From the NCBI GenBank assembly GCA_964579505.1, contig CAZOGC010000003.1, positions 62,001 to 126,000 on the forward strand: 64,000 nucleotides of DNA. The letters run 5' to 3'. A program made the position numbers and the translations under genes. The notes beneath the pieces are model-generated. The model ran no database searches and was not told the DNA's origin. It saw nothing but the letters and a program-made list of their open reading frames with translations. Shown here piece after piece: positions 26,551 to 34,233 of the stretch (positions within the stretch are counted from its first letter, which is position 1; each line of letters begins with the position of its first letter). The DNA comes from JAJYSO01 sp964579505 (GTDB lineage: Bacteria; Bacteroidota; Bacteroidia; Flavobacteriales; Flavobacteriaceae).

Positions 26551-26689
26551 CACTCAAAAAGGGTAATATTAGTGTGTGACATTGTGTCAGTTTTCCATTA
26601 TAATTAACTATTTACCAGTATTTAATATATGATTATATAAAGTTTTAATTTATGTATAATATTTAAGGGTGAAAATGATTCTTGGTGAG

Positions 26690-27760
26690 TTATGGTAGGG
26701 GTCTATCTCGGTAATAATTTACCAATAATGCTACTACGTAATTGTAGCTTTGCATGCCTTTGGGTTGGTTGTTTGCTTTGAGATAATGCCCGTAAAATAA
26801 TTTAAAAATTGGTGCTAAAATATTTTGATGCTCCTGCCAAAATTGGTTAGCTTCTCGATAGTTTTTTCGAACACCTAGGTGTAATTCATTTATCAATTTT
26901 TTTCCTGTTACAGGGGTTTCTGTGTATACTTCATTTAAACAGTATTGCAGGGCAAAAGTATATCCGGCATATTTAAAGTAAGGATTAGGGTGATTTATGG
27001 TAACAAGACAAGCCATAAAGTTAGCTTCATTTTCTTTGGCAAAGCCTAATTGGTGTCCCATTTCGTGGGCGGTAACACTGGGCCAGTTAAAAGGCGGGAT
27101 AGTGCTGTTGATTTGTGCTTCGTTGGTTAACGGGTTGATGTAGCCGCTAAACCCCATGTAGGTGAGTGGCCAACTGTATAAAGAAGATTTTATGCTGGGA
27201 GTGTGGTAATTTAGTTCAGGAAAGGTGTGAGCGATGTTTTGATAGCCAACAATGGCTAGTTGACGCACTTGTTGTTGGGTGAACGAAAAATGCACAGCAG
27301 TAGAGTCATTTTTTGCTAGCTTTTCTTGATAGCTGTTTGCTTTTTTGATGAGTTTGTGGGTTAGCGCAACGAGCTCAGAATGAGAATAAGTAGCTTTTAT
27401 GTGTAAACTTTTGTGTAGCGGTAGCCGGTAATAATTCATTCCCCAAAAAAGGTGAAAACAAAAATAAAGAATAGAAAGAGTAGAGAGTGCTTGCAATCCC
27501 CATGTCTTAATGTCTTTAAAACGCGTTTTAAAACGTTTATAGAGCCATCTAATAAGAAGGAGTGCAAAGCTTAAATAAAGTAAATCGCCTACAGAAAAAG
27601 GAATCCACCCCAAACAAAAGCGTTCTATAAAAGAAACAACAGAGAAAATATGGTGACTGTAATATTTTTCAATAAGCGTTGGATGTTGGGCTAAAAGATT
27701 AATGGCTATCACTTGGATAGGGAGGAAAACGGCTAGGGTAATACGTATTTTCTTTTTCAC
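26690..27760 (-). CDS. DUF3810 membrane-bound metalloprotease-like protein
   Basis: The 356-residue protein has three N-terminal membrane helices (about 8-25, 55-75 and 92-112) and a soluble part with the zinc-protease motif HEMGHQLGF and, further on, a KENEAN segment supplying a third ligand. This matches DUF3810 in Bacteroidota. It is predicted to be an envelope metalloprotease, but its substrate is unknown. It is divergent from the XerC/D recombinase gene. Confidence 0.88.
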   Translation of the reverse strand: MKKKIRITLAVFLPIQVIAINLLAQHPTLIEKYYSHHIFSVVSFIERFCLGWIPFSVGDLLYLSFALLLIRWLYKRFKTRFKDIKTWGLQALSTLSILYFCFHLFWGMNYYRLPLHKSLHIKATYSHSELVALTHKLIKKANSYQEKLAKNDSTAVHFSFTQQQVRQLAIVGYQNIAHTFPELNYHTPSIKSSLYSWPLTYMGFSGYINPLTNEAQINSTIPPFNWPSVTAHEMGHQLGFAKENEANFMACLVTINHPNPYFKYAGYTFALQYCLNEVYTETPVTGKKLINELHLGVRKNYREANQFWQEHQNILAPIFKLFYGHYLKANNQPKGMQSYNYVVALLVNYYRDRPLP

Positions 27761-27829
27761 GGTTCAAAAATACGTTTTTTGTAGTAGAGTGGGGTGGCAA
27801 AGAATAGTAACGCCTAATGATTAATGTTG

Positions 27830-27837
27830 TACCTTTG
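27830..27837 (+). promoter_or_regulatory. Promoter -7 box (TACCTTTG) of the xer recombinase gene
   Basis: TACCTTTG fits TAnnTTTG and lies 19 bp before the ATG at 27857, which supports this start rather than the upstream TTG at 27824. Confidence 0.55.
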
Positions 27838-27856
27838 GGTTATTAATAGAGAAGAA

Positions 27857-28753
27857 ATGCCTTTTCAAGAATTTGTTGACTATTTGCAATTAGAAAAAAA
27901 TTATTCGCCCCATACGATAAAGGCGTATGTAAATGATTTGAAATCTTTTGCAAGGTTTGTACAAACAACATTTTTAGAAGACGATATAAAACAGGTTAAT
28001 TACAGCATGGTTCGCTCTTGGATTGTGCAATTGGTAGAAAATGGGATGACAAATCGCTCAGTTAATCGGAAGATATCATCGTTACAGGCATATTATAGCT
28101 ATCTGCTGAAAACAGAGCAGATTAAAAGCTCTCCTTTGCAGAAACATCGGTCATTAAAAGTGGCTAAAAAAGTGCAGGTTCCCTTTTCTGAAAAAGAAAT
28201 GGAAAGAGCAATAGCCATGCCGGTAGTTGAAGGGTTTGAAGGAACGAGAGATAAACTTATGATAACTATGTTTTACGCTACCGGAATGCGCCGGTCTGAA
28301 TTGATAGAAATAAAACTAGAAGATATACAGGTAGATAGAAAGCAGATAAAGATAAACGGAAAGGGAAACAAAGAGCGTATAATTCCGCTGTTGTCGTCTG
28401 TTATAGAACAGCTTGGTTTGTATTTAAAAGAGCGTGATAAATTGCCCTATATTCAGGATAAAGATTTTTTGTTTTTAACGCACAAAGGAAAAAAAGTGTA
28501 TGCAACCCTAGTTTATCGGATTATTACGCAATATTTCTCAAAAATTTCTTCAAAATCTAAGGTAAGCCCTCATGTACTTCGACATACGTTTGCTACTCAT
28601 CTATTAAATGAAGGAGCAGATATTAATACTATCAAATCGCTGTTGGGGCACGAGAGTCTTTCTTCAACACAAATATATACCCATAATGATATTGCAGCCT
28701 TGCGTAAAGTGTATAAACAAGCACACCCCCGTAATAAAATTACCAAAAAATAA
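27857..28753 (+). CDS. Tyrosine recombinase of the XerC/XerD family
   Basis: A protein of 298 residues from ATG 27857. The SAM-like N-terminal domain (FVDYLQLEKNYSPHTIKAY) is followed by the catalytic domain: Arg in YATGMRRSEL, Lys in INGKGNKERIIPL, HxxR in HVLRHTFATHLL, His in LGHESLSSTQIYTH with Tyr as nucleophile. It is about the length of chromosomal XerC/D, which resolves dimer chromosomes at dif, and the gene is next to tRNA and tuf rather than in an island. No dif site was recognised. Confidence 0.9.
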   Translation: MPFQEFVDYLQLEKNYSPHTIKAYVNDLKSFARFVQTTFLEDDIKQVNYSMVRSWIVQLVENGMTNRSVNRKISSLQAYYSYLLKTEQIKSSPLQKHRSLKVAKKVQVPFSEKEMERAIAMPVVEGFEGTRDKLMITMFYATGMRRSELIEIKLEDIQVDRKQIKINGKGNKERIIPLLSSVIEQLGLYLKERDKLPYIQDKDFLFLTHKGKKVYATLVYRIITQYFSKISSKSKVSPHVLRHTFATHLLNEGADINTIKSLLGHESLSSTQIYTHNDIAALRKVYKQAHPRNKITKK

Positions 28754-28837
28754 TCCAATTAATAAATGTAGAAAAGGCTCGATTTTAAGGTGGTAAAAAA
28801 ATACTTTAAAAAAGAGGTGCAAAAAAATGAAAAAAGT

Positions 28838-28868
28838 TTTGCATATTTTAGAAACCATTCTATATTTG
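28838..28868 (+). promoter_or_regulatory. Promoter of the tRNA cluster (TTTG-N19-TATATTTG)
   Basis: TTTG at 28838-28841 and TATATTTG at 28861-28868 are 19 bp apart, a full consensus match. The transcript would begin about 40 bp before tRNA-Thr. Confidence 0.75.
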
Positions 28869-28915
28869 CACTCCGTTAAAAAAGACGATTTGTTTTGTCT
28901 TATAACTGAGCAAAC

Positions 28916-28989
28916 GCCGATATAGCTCAGCTGGCTAGAGCAGCTGATTTGTAATCAGCAGGTCGTGGGTTCGAGTCCCTCTATCGGCT
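28916..28989 (+). tRNA. tRNA-Thr (anticodon TGT)
   Basis: A full cloverleaf: acceptor GCCGATA pairs with TATCGGC, anticodon stem GCTGA/TCAGC holds the loop TTTGTAA, and the T arm has GGTTCGAGTCC. The anticodon TGT reads ACA. First of four tRNA genes upstream of tuf. The 3' CCA is not encoded. Confidence 0.95.
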
Positions 28990-29027
28990 CTCATTTTTAA
29001 CGAAAAGAACTTTGAAATAATATAGTA

Positions 29028-29109
29028 GGGAGGATACTCAAGCGGCCAACGAGGACAGACTGTAAATCTGTTGTTTTTAACTTCGCAGGTTCGAATCCTG
29101 CTCCTCCCA
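29028..29109 (+). tRNA. tRNA-Tyr (anticodon GTA)
   Basis: Acceptor GGGAGGA pairs with TCCTCCC; anticodon stem ACAGA/TCTGT with loop CTGTAAA; and the long variable arm of a class II tRNA. The anticodon is GTA. It follows tRNA-Thr by 38 bp. Confidence 0.95.
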
Positions 29110-29142
29110 CGGTTTTTTCTTTAAAAGAAAAAATGGAGCTAA

Positions 29143-29173
29143 TTTGTGGTTTGTAATAAAATGATTATTTTTG
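29143..29173 (+). promoter_or_regulatory. Internal promoter (TTTG-N19-TATTTTTG) before tRNA-Gly
   Basis: TTTG at 29143-29146 and TATTTTTG at 29166-29173 are 19 bp apart, a full match, 13 bp before tRNA-Gly. It may give extra transcription of tRNA-Gly, tRNA-Thr and tuf. Confidence 0.6.
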
Positions 29174-29186
29174 CAAACTCAAAAAT

Positions 29187-29259
29187 GCGGAAGTAGCTCA
29201 GTTGGTAGAGCATTAGCCTTCCAAGCTAATTGTCGCCGGTTCGAACCCGGTCTTCCGCT
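29187..29259 (+). tRNA. tRNA-Gly (anticodon TCC)
   Basis: Acceptor GCGGAAG pairs with CTTCCGC; anticodon stem TTAGC/GCTAA with loop CTTCCAA; T arm with GGTTCGAACCC. The anticodon TCC reads GGA. Confidence 0.95.
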
Positions 29260-29310
29260 CTAAAGCCTGAAGAGGTTTTAAAAGGTCTGGGCAAACCGGC
29301 CTGTCATTAA

Positions 29311-29382
29311 GCCGACGTAGCTCAGAGGTAGAGCGCTTCCTTGGTAAGGAAGAGGTCACGAGTTCAATTCTCGTCGTTGGCT
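29311..29382 (+). tRNA. tRNA-Thr (anticodon GGT)
   Basis: Acceptor GCCGACG pairs with CGTTGGC (one G-T wobble); anticodon stem CTTCC/GGAAG with loop TTGGTAA. The anticodon GGT reads ACC. It is 111 bp upstream of tuf. Confidence 0.95.
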
Positions 29383-29493
29383 CTATCTAAAGTTTCAATT
29401 TTATAACAACTGACCTGTGTTATGGGGAAGTTGTTTAGTTTGTGGTATAAAGATTAACACTAATATATAACTAAGATTAAATAAGTAGAAATT

Positions 29494-30678
29494 ATGGCAA
29501 AGGAAACTTACGATCGTTCCAAACCGCACCTTAATATTGGTACACTTGGACACGTTGACCACGGAAAAACTACCTTGACTGCTGCTATTACTAAAGTATT
29601 GGCTGATCAAGGTTTTTCAGAAGCTAGTGCATATGATCAAATCGATAATGCACCAGAAGAAAAAGAACGCGGTATTACTATTAACTCTTCACACGTAGAG
29701 TATGCTACTGCTAACCGTCACTATGCTCACGTTGACTGTCCAGGTCACGCTGACTATGTGAAAAACATGGTAACTGGTGCTGCTCAAATGGACGGTGCTA
29801 TCTTGGTTGTTGCGGCTACTGATGGTCCAATGCCTCAAACTCGCGAGCACTTATTGCTTGGTCGTCAAGTAGGTATTCCTAAAATTGTTGTTTTCTTAAA
29901 CAAAGTTGACCTTGTTGATGATGAAGAGTTGTTAGAATTGGTTGATATGGAAGTTCGTGAATTGTTGTCATTCTATGACTATGATGGTGACGATGCTCCT
30001 GTAGTTTCTGGTTCTGCTTTAGGAGCTTTAGACGGTGATGAAAATTACGTGGCTAAAATTCTTGAATTGATGGAAGCTGTTGATAACTATATCGAATTGC
30101 CAGAACGCGATGTTGATAAACCATTCTTGTTACCAGTTGAAGATGTATTCTCTATTACTGGTCGTGGTACTGTAGCAACTGGTCGTATTGAAACTGGTGT
30201 TGCTAACACAGGTGATGAAGTTGAAATTCTTGGTATGGGAGCTTCATTGAAATCTACAATTACTGGTGTTGAAATGTTCCGTAAAATTTTGGACCGTGGT
30301 GAAGCTGGTGATAACGTAGGTATCTTACTTCGCGGTATCGATAAAAAACAAATCTCTCGTGGTATGGTAATCTGTAAACCAGGTACTGTAACTCCACATA
30401 GCAAATTTAAAGCTGAGGTTTATATCTTGAAAAAAGAAGAAGGTGGACGTCACACTCCATTCCACAATAATTACCGTCCTCAATTCTACGTTCGTACAAC
30501 TGACGTAACCGGTACTATTACTTTGCCGGAAGGTGTTGAGATGGTAATGCCTGGTGATAACTTAACGATTACAGTTGAGTTGCTATCTCCTATCGCATTA
30601 AGTAAAGGTCTTCGCTTCGCAATTCGTGAAGGTGGCCGTACAGTAGGAGCTGGTCAGGTTACTGAAATTATTGAGTAA
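29494..30678 (+). CDS. tuf: Translation elongation factor Tu
   Basis: The protein of 394 residues is a full-length EF-Tu: the G domain has GHVDHGKTTLT, the DCPGHADYV switch region and NKVDLVDD, followed by domains 2 and 3 with the usual VFSITGRGTVATGRIE and ending VGAGQVTEIIE. It delivers aminoacyl-tRNA to the ribosome. Codon use is strongly biased, as expected for the most abundant protein. It is preceded by four tRNA genes and followed by a hairpin, then tRNA-Trp. Confidence 0.99.
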   Translation: MAKETYDRSKPHLNIGTLGHVDHGKTTLTAAITKVLADQGFSEASAYDQIDNAPEEKERGITINSSHVEYATANRHYAHVDCPGHADYVKNMVTGAAQMDGAILVVAATDGPMPQTREHLLLGRQVGIPKIVVFLNKVDLVDDEELLELVDMEVRELLSFYDYDGDDAPVVSGSALGALDGDENYVAKILELMEAVDNYIELPERDVDKPFLLPVEDVFSITGRGTVATGRIETGVANTGDEVEILGMGASLKSTITGVEMFRKILDRGEAGDNVGILLRGIDKKQISRGMVICKPGTVTPHSKFKAEVYILKKEEGGRHTPFHNNYRPQFYVRTTDVTGTITLPEGVEMVMPGDNLTITVELLSPIALSKGLRFAIREGGRTVGAGQVTEIIE

Positions 30679-30700
30679 TCAAAGATAAGTATAAGTCATA

Positions 30701-30726
30701 GGTATCTACTAACTAAGGTAGATACC
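30701..30726 (+). terminator. Hairpin downstream of tuf
   Basis: GGTATCTAC (30701-30709) pairs perfectly with GTAGATACC (30718-30726) around an 8-base loop. It lacks a long T-run, so it may be a processing or attenuation hairpin rather than a full terminator. Confidence 0.55.
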
Positions 30727-30745
30727 TTGACTTGTATTAAGACTT

Positions 30746-30788
30746 AACCTCCGTTTTTATTATACGTAAGAATTTGGAGGTTGTTTTA
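30746..30788 (+). terminator. Second hairpin with T-rich tail before tRNA-Trp
   Basis: AACCTCC (30746-30752) pairs with GGAGGTT (30776-30782) and is followed by GTTTT. Together with the preceding hairpin it probably lowers read-through from tuf. Confidence 0.5.
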
Positions 30789-30800
30789 AAATAATGACAT

Positions 30801-30873
30801 ACGGGTTTAGCTCAGTTGGTAGAGCACTGGTCTCCAAAACCAGGTGTCGGGAGTTCGAGCCTCTCAACCCGTG
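30801..30873 (+). tRNA. tRNA-Trp (anticodon CCA)
   Basis: Acceptor ACGGGTT pairs with AACCCGT; anticodon stem CTGGT/ACCAG with loop CTCCAAA. The anticodon is CCA. The tuf-tRNA-Trp-secE order is usual in Bacteroidota. Confidence 0.95.
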
Positions 30874-30985
30874 CATTTATCACAAAAAAGCAGTATTTGT
30901 TTTTTTGTACAACACAAACTGTCTTTAAAGCCTGAAGGAAAATAGGAAGGTGTAGGAGTAGGCAATAAGCTTAAAAATAAAAAAT

Positions 30986-31183
30986 ATGGCGGGTTTAAAA
31001 AAATATATTTCTGAATCTTACACAGAGTTGATGAACCATGTAACATGGCCTACATACGCTGAAGCACAGAAACTAACGGTTATAGTGTTGGTTTTTTCGG
31101 TTGTTTTAGCCTTGGCTATATGGGGAGTCGATACCGTTTTTAGCTCACTTATAGAGCAATACTTTAAATGGGTTAAATCGTAG
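30986..31183 (+). CDS. secE: Preprotein translocase subunit SecE
   Basis: A 65-residue protein with the single C-terminal membrane helix (VIVLVFSVVLALAIWGVD) and the conserved cytoplasmic hinge ELMNHVTWPTYAEAQKLT. SecE clamps SecY in the SecYEG channel. It is preceded by tRNA-Trp and followed 8 bp later by nusG. Confidence 0.95.
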   Translation: MAGLKKYISESYTELMNHVTWPTYAEAQKLTVIVLVFSVVLALAIWGVDTVFSSLIEQYFKWVKS

Positions 31184-31191
31184 TAAGAGTT

Positions 31192-31749
31192 ATGGCTGAT
31201 ACAAAAGACAATACTAAAAAATGGTATGTTGTTCGTTCAATTGGCGGACAAGAAAATAAGATTAAAGACCATATTGAAAAAGAAATTTCTTATCAAGGTT
31301 TAGAAAGCTATGTTGACCAAATTTTAGTTCCTACAGAAAAAGTTATTCAGGTTCGTCAAGGAAAAAAGATTAGTCGTGAGCGTGTTTATTTTCCGGGATA
31401 TATTATGATTTTAGCTAACCTGGTAGGCGAAGTGCCACACGTTATAAAAAGTGTAAATGGAGTAATTGGTTTCTTGGGAGAGACCAAAGGAGGAGACCCG
31501 GTTCCGCTAAGAGAATCTGAAGTAAACAGATTGTTAGGAAAAGTAGATGAATTGGCGGTACAAGAAAGTCAAATGGCTATTCCTTATACCGTAGGAGAAA
31601 CCATTAAAGTAGTAGATGGGCCGTTTAATGGATTTAACGGTACTATTGAAAAAATTAATGAAGAAAAGAGAAAACTAGAGGTAATGGTGAAGATTTTTGG
31701 AAGAAAAACTCCACTAGAACTCAGTTATATGCAAGTTGAGAAAGTCTAA
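31192..31749 (+). CDS. nusG: Transcription termination/antitermination factor NusG
   Basis: A 185-residue protein with the NGN domain (KWYVVRSIGGQENKI, YFPGYIMI) and the C-terminal KOW domain (GETIKVVDGPFNGFNGTIEKI). NusG binds RNA polymerase and links it to Rho or the leading ribosome. It lies between secE and the L11 operon, as in most bacteria. Confidence 0.97.
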   Translation: MADTKDNTKKWYVVRSIGGQENKIKDHIEKEISYQGLESYVDQILVPTEKVIQVRQGKKISRERVYFPGYIMILANLVGEVPHVIKSVNGVIGFLGETKGGDPVPLRESEVNRLLGKVDELAVQESQMAIPYTVGETIKVVDGPFNGFNGTIEKINEEKRKLEVMVKIFGRKTPLELSYMQVEKV

Positions 31750-31820
31750 ATGTTACATTTATATTTTAGGATTATCACTAATGCTTCCGATTAACGATAA
31801 TTCAAATCAAAATTAAAAAA

Positions 31821-32258
31821 ATGGCAAAAGAAGTAAGCAAGGTAATTAAATTACAAGTTCGCGGTGGAGCAGCCAATCCTTCGCCACCAGTAGGGCCTGC
31901 ATTAGGTGCTGCCGGGGTGAACATTATGGAGTTCTGTAAGCAATTTAATGCGCGTACCCAAGATAAAGCTGGGCAAGTGTTACCTGCAGTTATTACTGTT
32001 TTTAAGGATAAATCTTTCAGCTTTGTAGTTAAAACTCCACCGGCTGCTGTTCAATTATTGCAAGCAGCTAAAGTGAAAAAAGGTTCTGGAGAACCGTTAG
32101 CTAAAAAAGTAGGAAGCGTTACTTGGGATCAGGTTAAAAGCATTGCAGAAGACAAAATGCAAGATTTGAATGCATTTACAATAGAATCCGCAATGAAAAT
32201 GGTGGCCGGAACAGCTCGTTCTATGGGTCTTAACGTTAAAGGTAATTCACCATTTTAA
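31821..32258 (+). CDS. rplK: 50S ribosomal protein L11
   Basis: The 145-residue protein has the L11 hallmarks: an N-terminal KLQVRGGAANPSPPVGPALG loop and a C-terminal RNA-binding domain with MKMVAGTARSMGLNV. It forms the GTPase-associated centre with 23S rRNA. First of the rplKAJL genes; 18 bp to rplA. Confidence 0.98.
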   Translation: MAKEVSKVIKLQVRGGAANPSPPVGPALGAAGVNIMEFCKQFNARTQDKAGQVLPAVITVFKDKSFSFVVKTPPAAVQLLQAAKVKKGSGEPLAKKVGSVTWDQVKSIAEDKMQDLNAFTIESAMKMVAGTARSMGLNVKGNSPF

Positions 32259-32276
32259 TTTTAAAAAGAATAGGAA

Positions 32277-32975
32277 ATGGCAAAATTAACGAAAAAACGC
32301 AAAGAACAGAAAGGCAAATATGATGCTGATAAAGCCTATACTTTGGCTGAAGCATCAGCGATAATAAAAGAGCTTTCTAATGTTAATTTCGATCCGTCTG
32401 TAGATTTGGCTGTACGCCTCAATGTAGACCCACGTAAAGCAAACCAAATGGTTCGCGGCGTGGTAACCCTACCTCACGGAACCGGAAAAGATGTAAAAGT
32501 ATTAGCGCTCGTAACCCCTGATAAAGCTGCAGAAGCTACAGAAGCTGGTGCAGATTATGTAGGATTAGATGAATACCTCGATAAAATTAAAGGAGGGTGG
32601 ACAGATGTTGATGTAATTGTAACCATGCCAAGTGTAATGGGTAAACTAGGACCTCTAGGCCGTATTTTAGGGCCTCGTGGCTTGATGCCAAACCCTAAAA
32701 CAGGTACCGTAACTATGGATGTGGCTAAAGCAGTTACTGATGTTAAAGCAGGTAAAATCGACTTTAAAGTTGAAAAGACCGGTATCGTTCACGCTGCTGT
32801 AGGAAAAGCCTCTTTTAGTGCTGATAAAATTGCAGGTAACGCTCGTGAGTTGTTAACGACTTTGGTTAAACTAAAGCCACAAACAACCAAAGGGATTTAC
32901 ATTAAAAGCATTTATATGTCTAGCACTATGAGCCCGAGTGTAGAGATTGACACAAAACGTTTCACCGAGCAATAA
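32277..32975 (+). CDS. rplA: 50S ribosomal protein L1
   Basis: The 232-residue protein carries the L1 signature IVTMPSVMGKLGPLGRILGP-like region and GLMPNPKTGTV. L1 forms the movable stalk at the E site, and in many bacteria represses its own operon by binding the mRNA. It lies 9 bp before rplJ. Confidence 0.98.
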   Translation: MAKLTKKRKEQKGKYDADKAYTLAEASAIIKELSNVNFDPSVDLAVRLNVDPRKANQMVRGVVTLPHGTGKDVKVLALVTPDKAAEATEAGADYVGLDEYLDKIKGGWTDVDVIVTMPSVMGKLGPLGRILGPRGLMPNPKTGTVTMDVAKAVTDVKAGKIDFKVEKTGIVHAAVGKASFSADKIAGNARELLTTLVKLKPQTTKGIYIKSIYMSSTMSPSVEIDTKRFTEQ

Positions 32976-32984
32976 GAAAGCATT

Positions 32985-33506
32985 ATGACAAGAGAAGAAA
33001 AAGCACAAGTAATAGATGACTTGACAGTACGGTTACAGAATACCGGTATTGTATATTTGGCTGATATTTCAGAGTTAGATGCTTTGAGCACTAGCAAATT
33101 GCGTAGAGCTTGCTTTAAAGCAGACGTTCAACTCACCGTGGTTAAAAATACCCTTTTAGCCCGGGCTATGGATGCCAGTGATAAAGACTTTGGAGAGCTT
33201 CCTTCAGTTTTAAAAGGGAGTACTTCAATAATGATTGCCGAAAAAGGAAACGCTCCGGCAAAAGTTATTAAAGAGTTTAGAAAAAAACAGGATAAACCCG
33301 TTCTTAAGGGGGCTTATATTGATGAATCTGTTTATGTAGGTGATGAACACCTTGAAACCTTATCAAGCATTAAGTCTAAAGACGAGTTGGTAGGTGATGT
33401 AATCAGCGCCTTACAAGCTCCTGCTAAGAATGTTATCTCTGCTCTTAAAAACGGCGGCGGTAAATTGGCAGGTATCCTAAAAACCCTTTCTGAAAAGGAA
33501 GGCTAA
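32985..33506 (+). CDS. rplJ: 50S ribosomal protein L10
   Basis: A 173-residue protein with the N-terminal rRNA-binding domain (TVVKNTLLARAMD) and a C-terminal helix that carries the L7/L12 dimers. In other bacteria L10 with L12 regulates translation of the operon. It starts 9 bp after rplA. Confidence 0.97.
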   Translation: MTREEKAQVIDDLTVRLQNTGIVYLADISELDALSTSKLRRACFKADVQLTVVKNTLLARAMDASDKDFGELPSVLKGSTSIMIAEKGNAPAKVIKEFRKKQDKPVLKGAYIDESVYVGDEHLETLSSIKSKDELVGDVISALQAPAKNVISALKNGGGKLAGILKTLSEKEG

Positions 33507-33562
33507 AATTGTACGCACTTAATTATTATATTTTATTTCAAATTACATTAAAACGATAGAAA

Positions 33563-33940
33563 ATGGCAGATTTAAAAGATTTTGCAGAACAATTGGTTAA
33601 TCTAACCGTAAAAGAAGTTAATGAATTAGCTGATATTCTTAAAGAAGAATACGGAATTGAGCCGGCTGCTGCTGCAGTAGCTGTTGCTGGTGGCGCTGCT
33701 GCCGGAGGCGAAGCTCAAGCTGAAGAAAAATCAGAATTCGACGTTGTACTTAAAGCCGCAGGTGCTTCTAAACTTAAAGTGGTAAAAGCTGTTAAAGAAA
33801 TTACCGGTCTTGGTTTAAAAGATGCTAAAGGTTTAGTTGATGGTGCTCCTGCTCCTATTAAAGAAGGTGTACCTAAAGACGAAGCTGAGGCTATTAAATC
33901 TCAACTAGAAGAAGTAGGCGCAGAGGTTGAGCTTAAATAA
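33563..33940 (+). CDS. rplL: 50S ribosomal protein L7/L12
   Basis: A protein of 125 residues: N-terminal dimerisation helices (LVNLTVKEVNELADILKEEY), an alanine/glycine-rich hinge at about 34-52, and the C-terminal factor-binding domain (KLKVVKAVKEITGLGLKDAK). It recruits translation GTPases. A strong hairpin follows, ahead of rpoB. Confidence 0.98.
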   Translation: MADLKDFAEQLVNLTVKEVNELADILKEEYGIEPAAAAVAVAGGAAAGGEAQAEEKSEFDVVLKAAGASKLKVVKAVKEITGLGLKDAKGLVDGAPAPIKEGVPKDEAEAIKSQLEEVGAEVELK

Positions 33941-33964
33941 GCTTGACACAAGCGATATTATTTA

Positions 33965-34008
33965 GGTTTAGACCTCTGGAAATATTCCGGTAGGTCTAAA
34001 CCTTTTTA
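33965..34008 (+). terminator. Strong hairpin with T-tail between rplL and rpoB (attenuator candidate)
   Basis: GGTTTAGACCT (33965-33975) pairs perfectly with AGGTCTAAACC (33992-34002); inside it CTGGAA pairs with TTCCGG. A TTTTTAT tail follows. It looks like an intrinsic terminator and, placed inside the ribosomal protein/polymerase block, could set the rplL to rpoB expression ratio. Confidence 0.8.
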
Positions 34009-34010
34009 TG

Positions 34011-34018
34011 TATATTTG
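34011..34018 (+). promoter_or_regulatory. rpoB: Promoter -7 box (TATATTTG) for rpoBC
   Basis: TATATTTG matches TAnnTTTG and lies directly after the rplL hairpin. If used, rpoBC would have its own promoter with a leader of about 210 nt. No good -33 box is present because the hairpin occupies that place. Confidence 0.4.
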
Positions 34019-34063
34019 CATTTTTAAAAGCGAAAAGCTTTTTATTGAATTATGAATTGTTTT

Positions 34064-34173
34064 TAAACCATAATTGAGTTGTTTGTAGCGCATAAAATCA
34101 ATTGATATTCAAACAAATAACTCACTCTTTTTTTGGTTTAATCCAATTATACAGAATTATTTTATCTAGATAA
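34064..34173 (+). promoter_or_regulatory. rpoB: Structured rpoB leader
   Basis: TAAACCA (34064-34070) can pair with TGGTTTA (34134-34140), and TGAGTT-GTTTG (34075-34085) with CAAAC...AACTCA (34110-34124), forming one long stem. A perfect palindrome TTATCTAGATAA follows at 34162-34173. The leader is non-coding and may be a control element for rpoBC. Confidence 0.4.
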
Positions 34174-34233
34174 TTTTTTAAAGAAAAGCCGATTAAAAAG
34201 ACGTTTCTTTAGAAATTTAAACTCTCTACATCG

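Noticed and set aside
27857..28753. Tyrosine recombinase as integrase of a genomic island at the tRNA genes
   Set aside because: It has the length and context of the chromosomal Xer protein; the tRNA genes downstream are intact and no direct repeat of a tRNA 3' end was seen in the window.
30701..30788. CRISPR-like or riboswitch reading of the hairpins after tuf
   Set aside because: Two simple stems at the end of a highly expressed gene are explained as terminators or processing signals.
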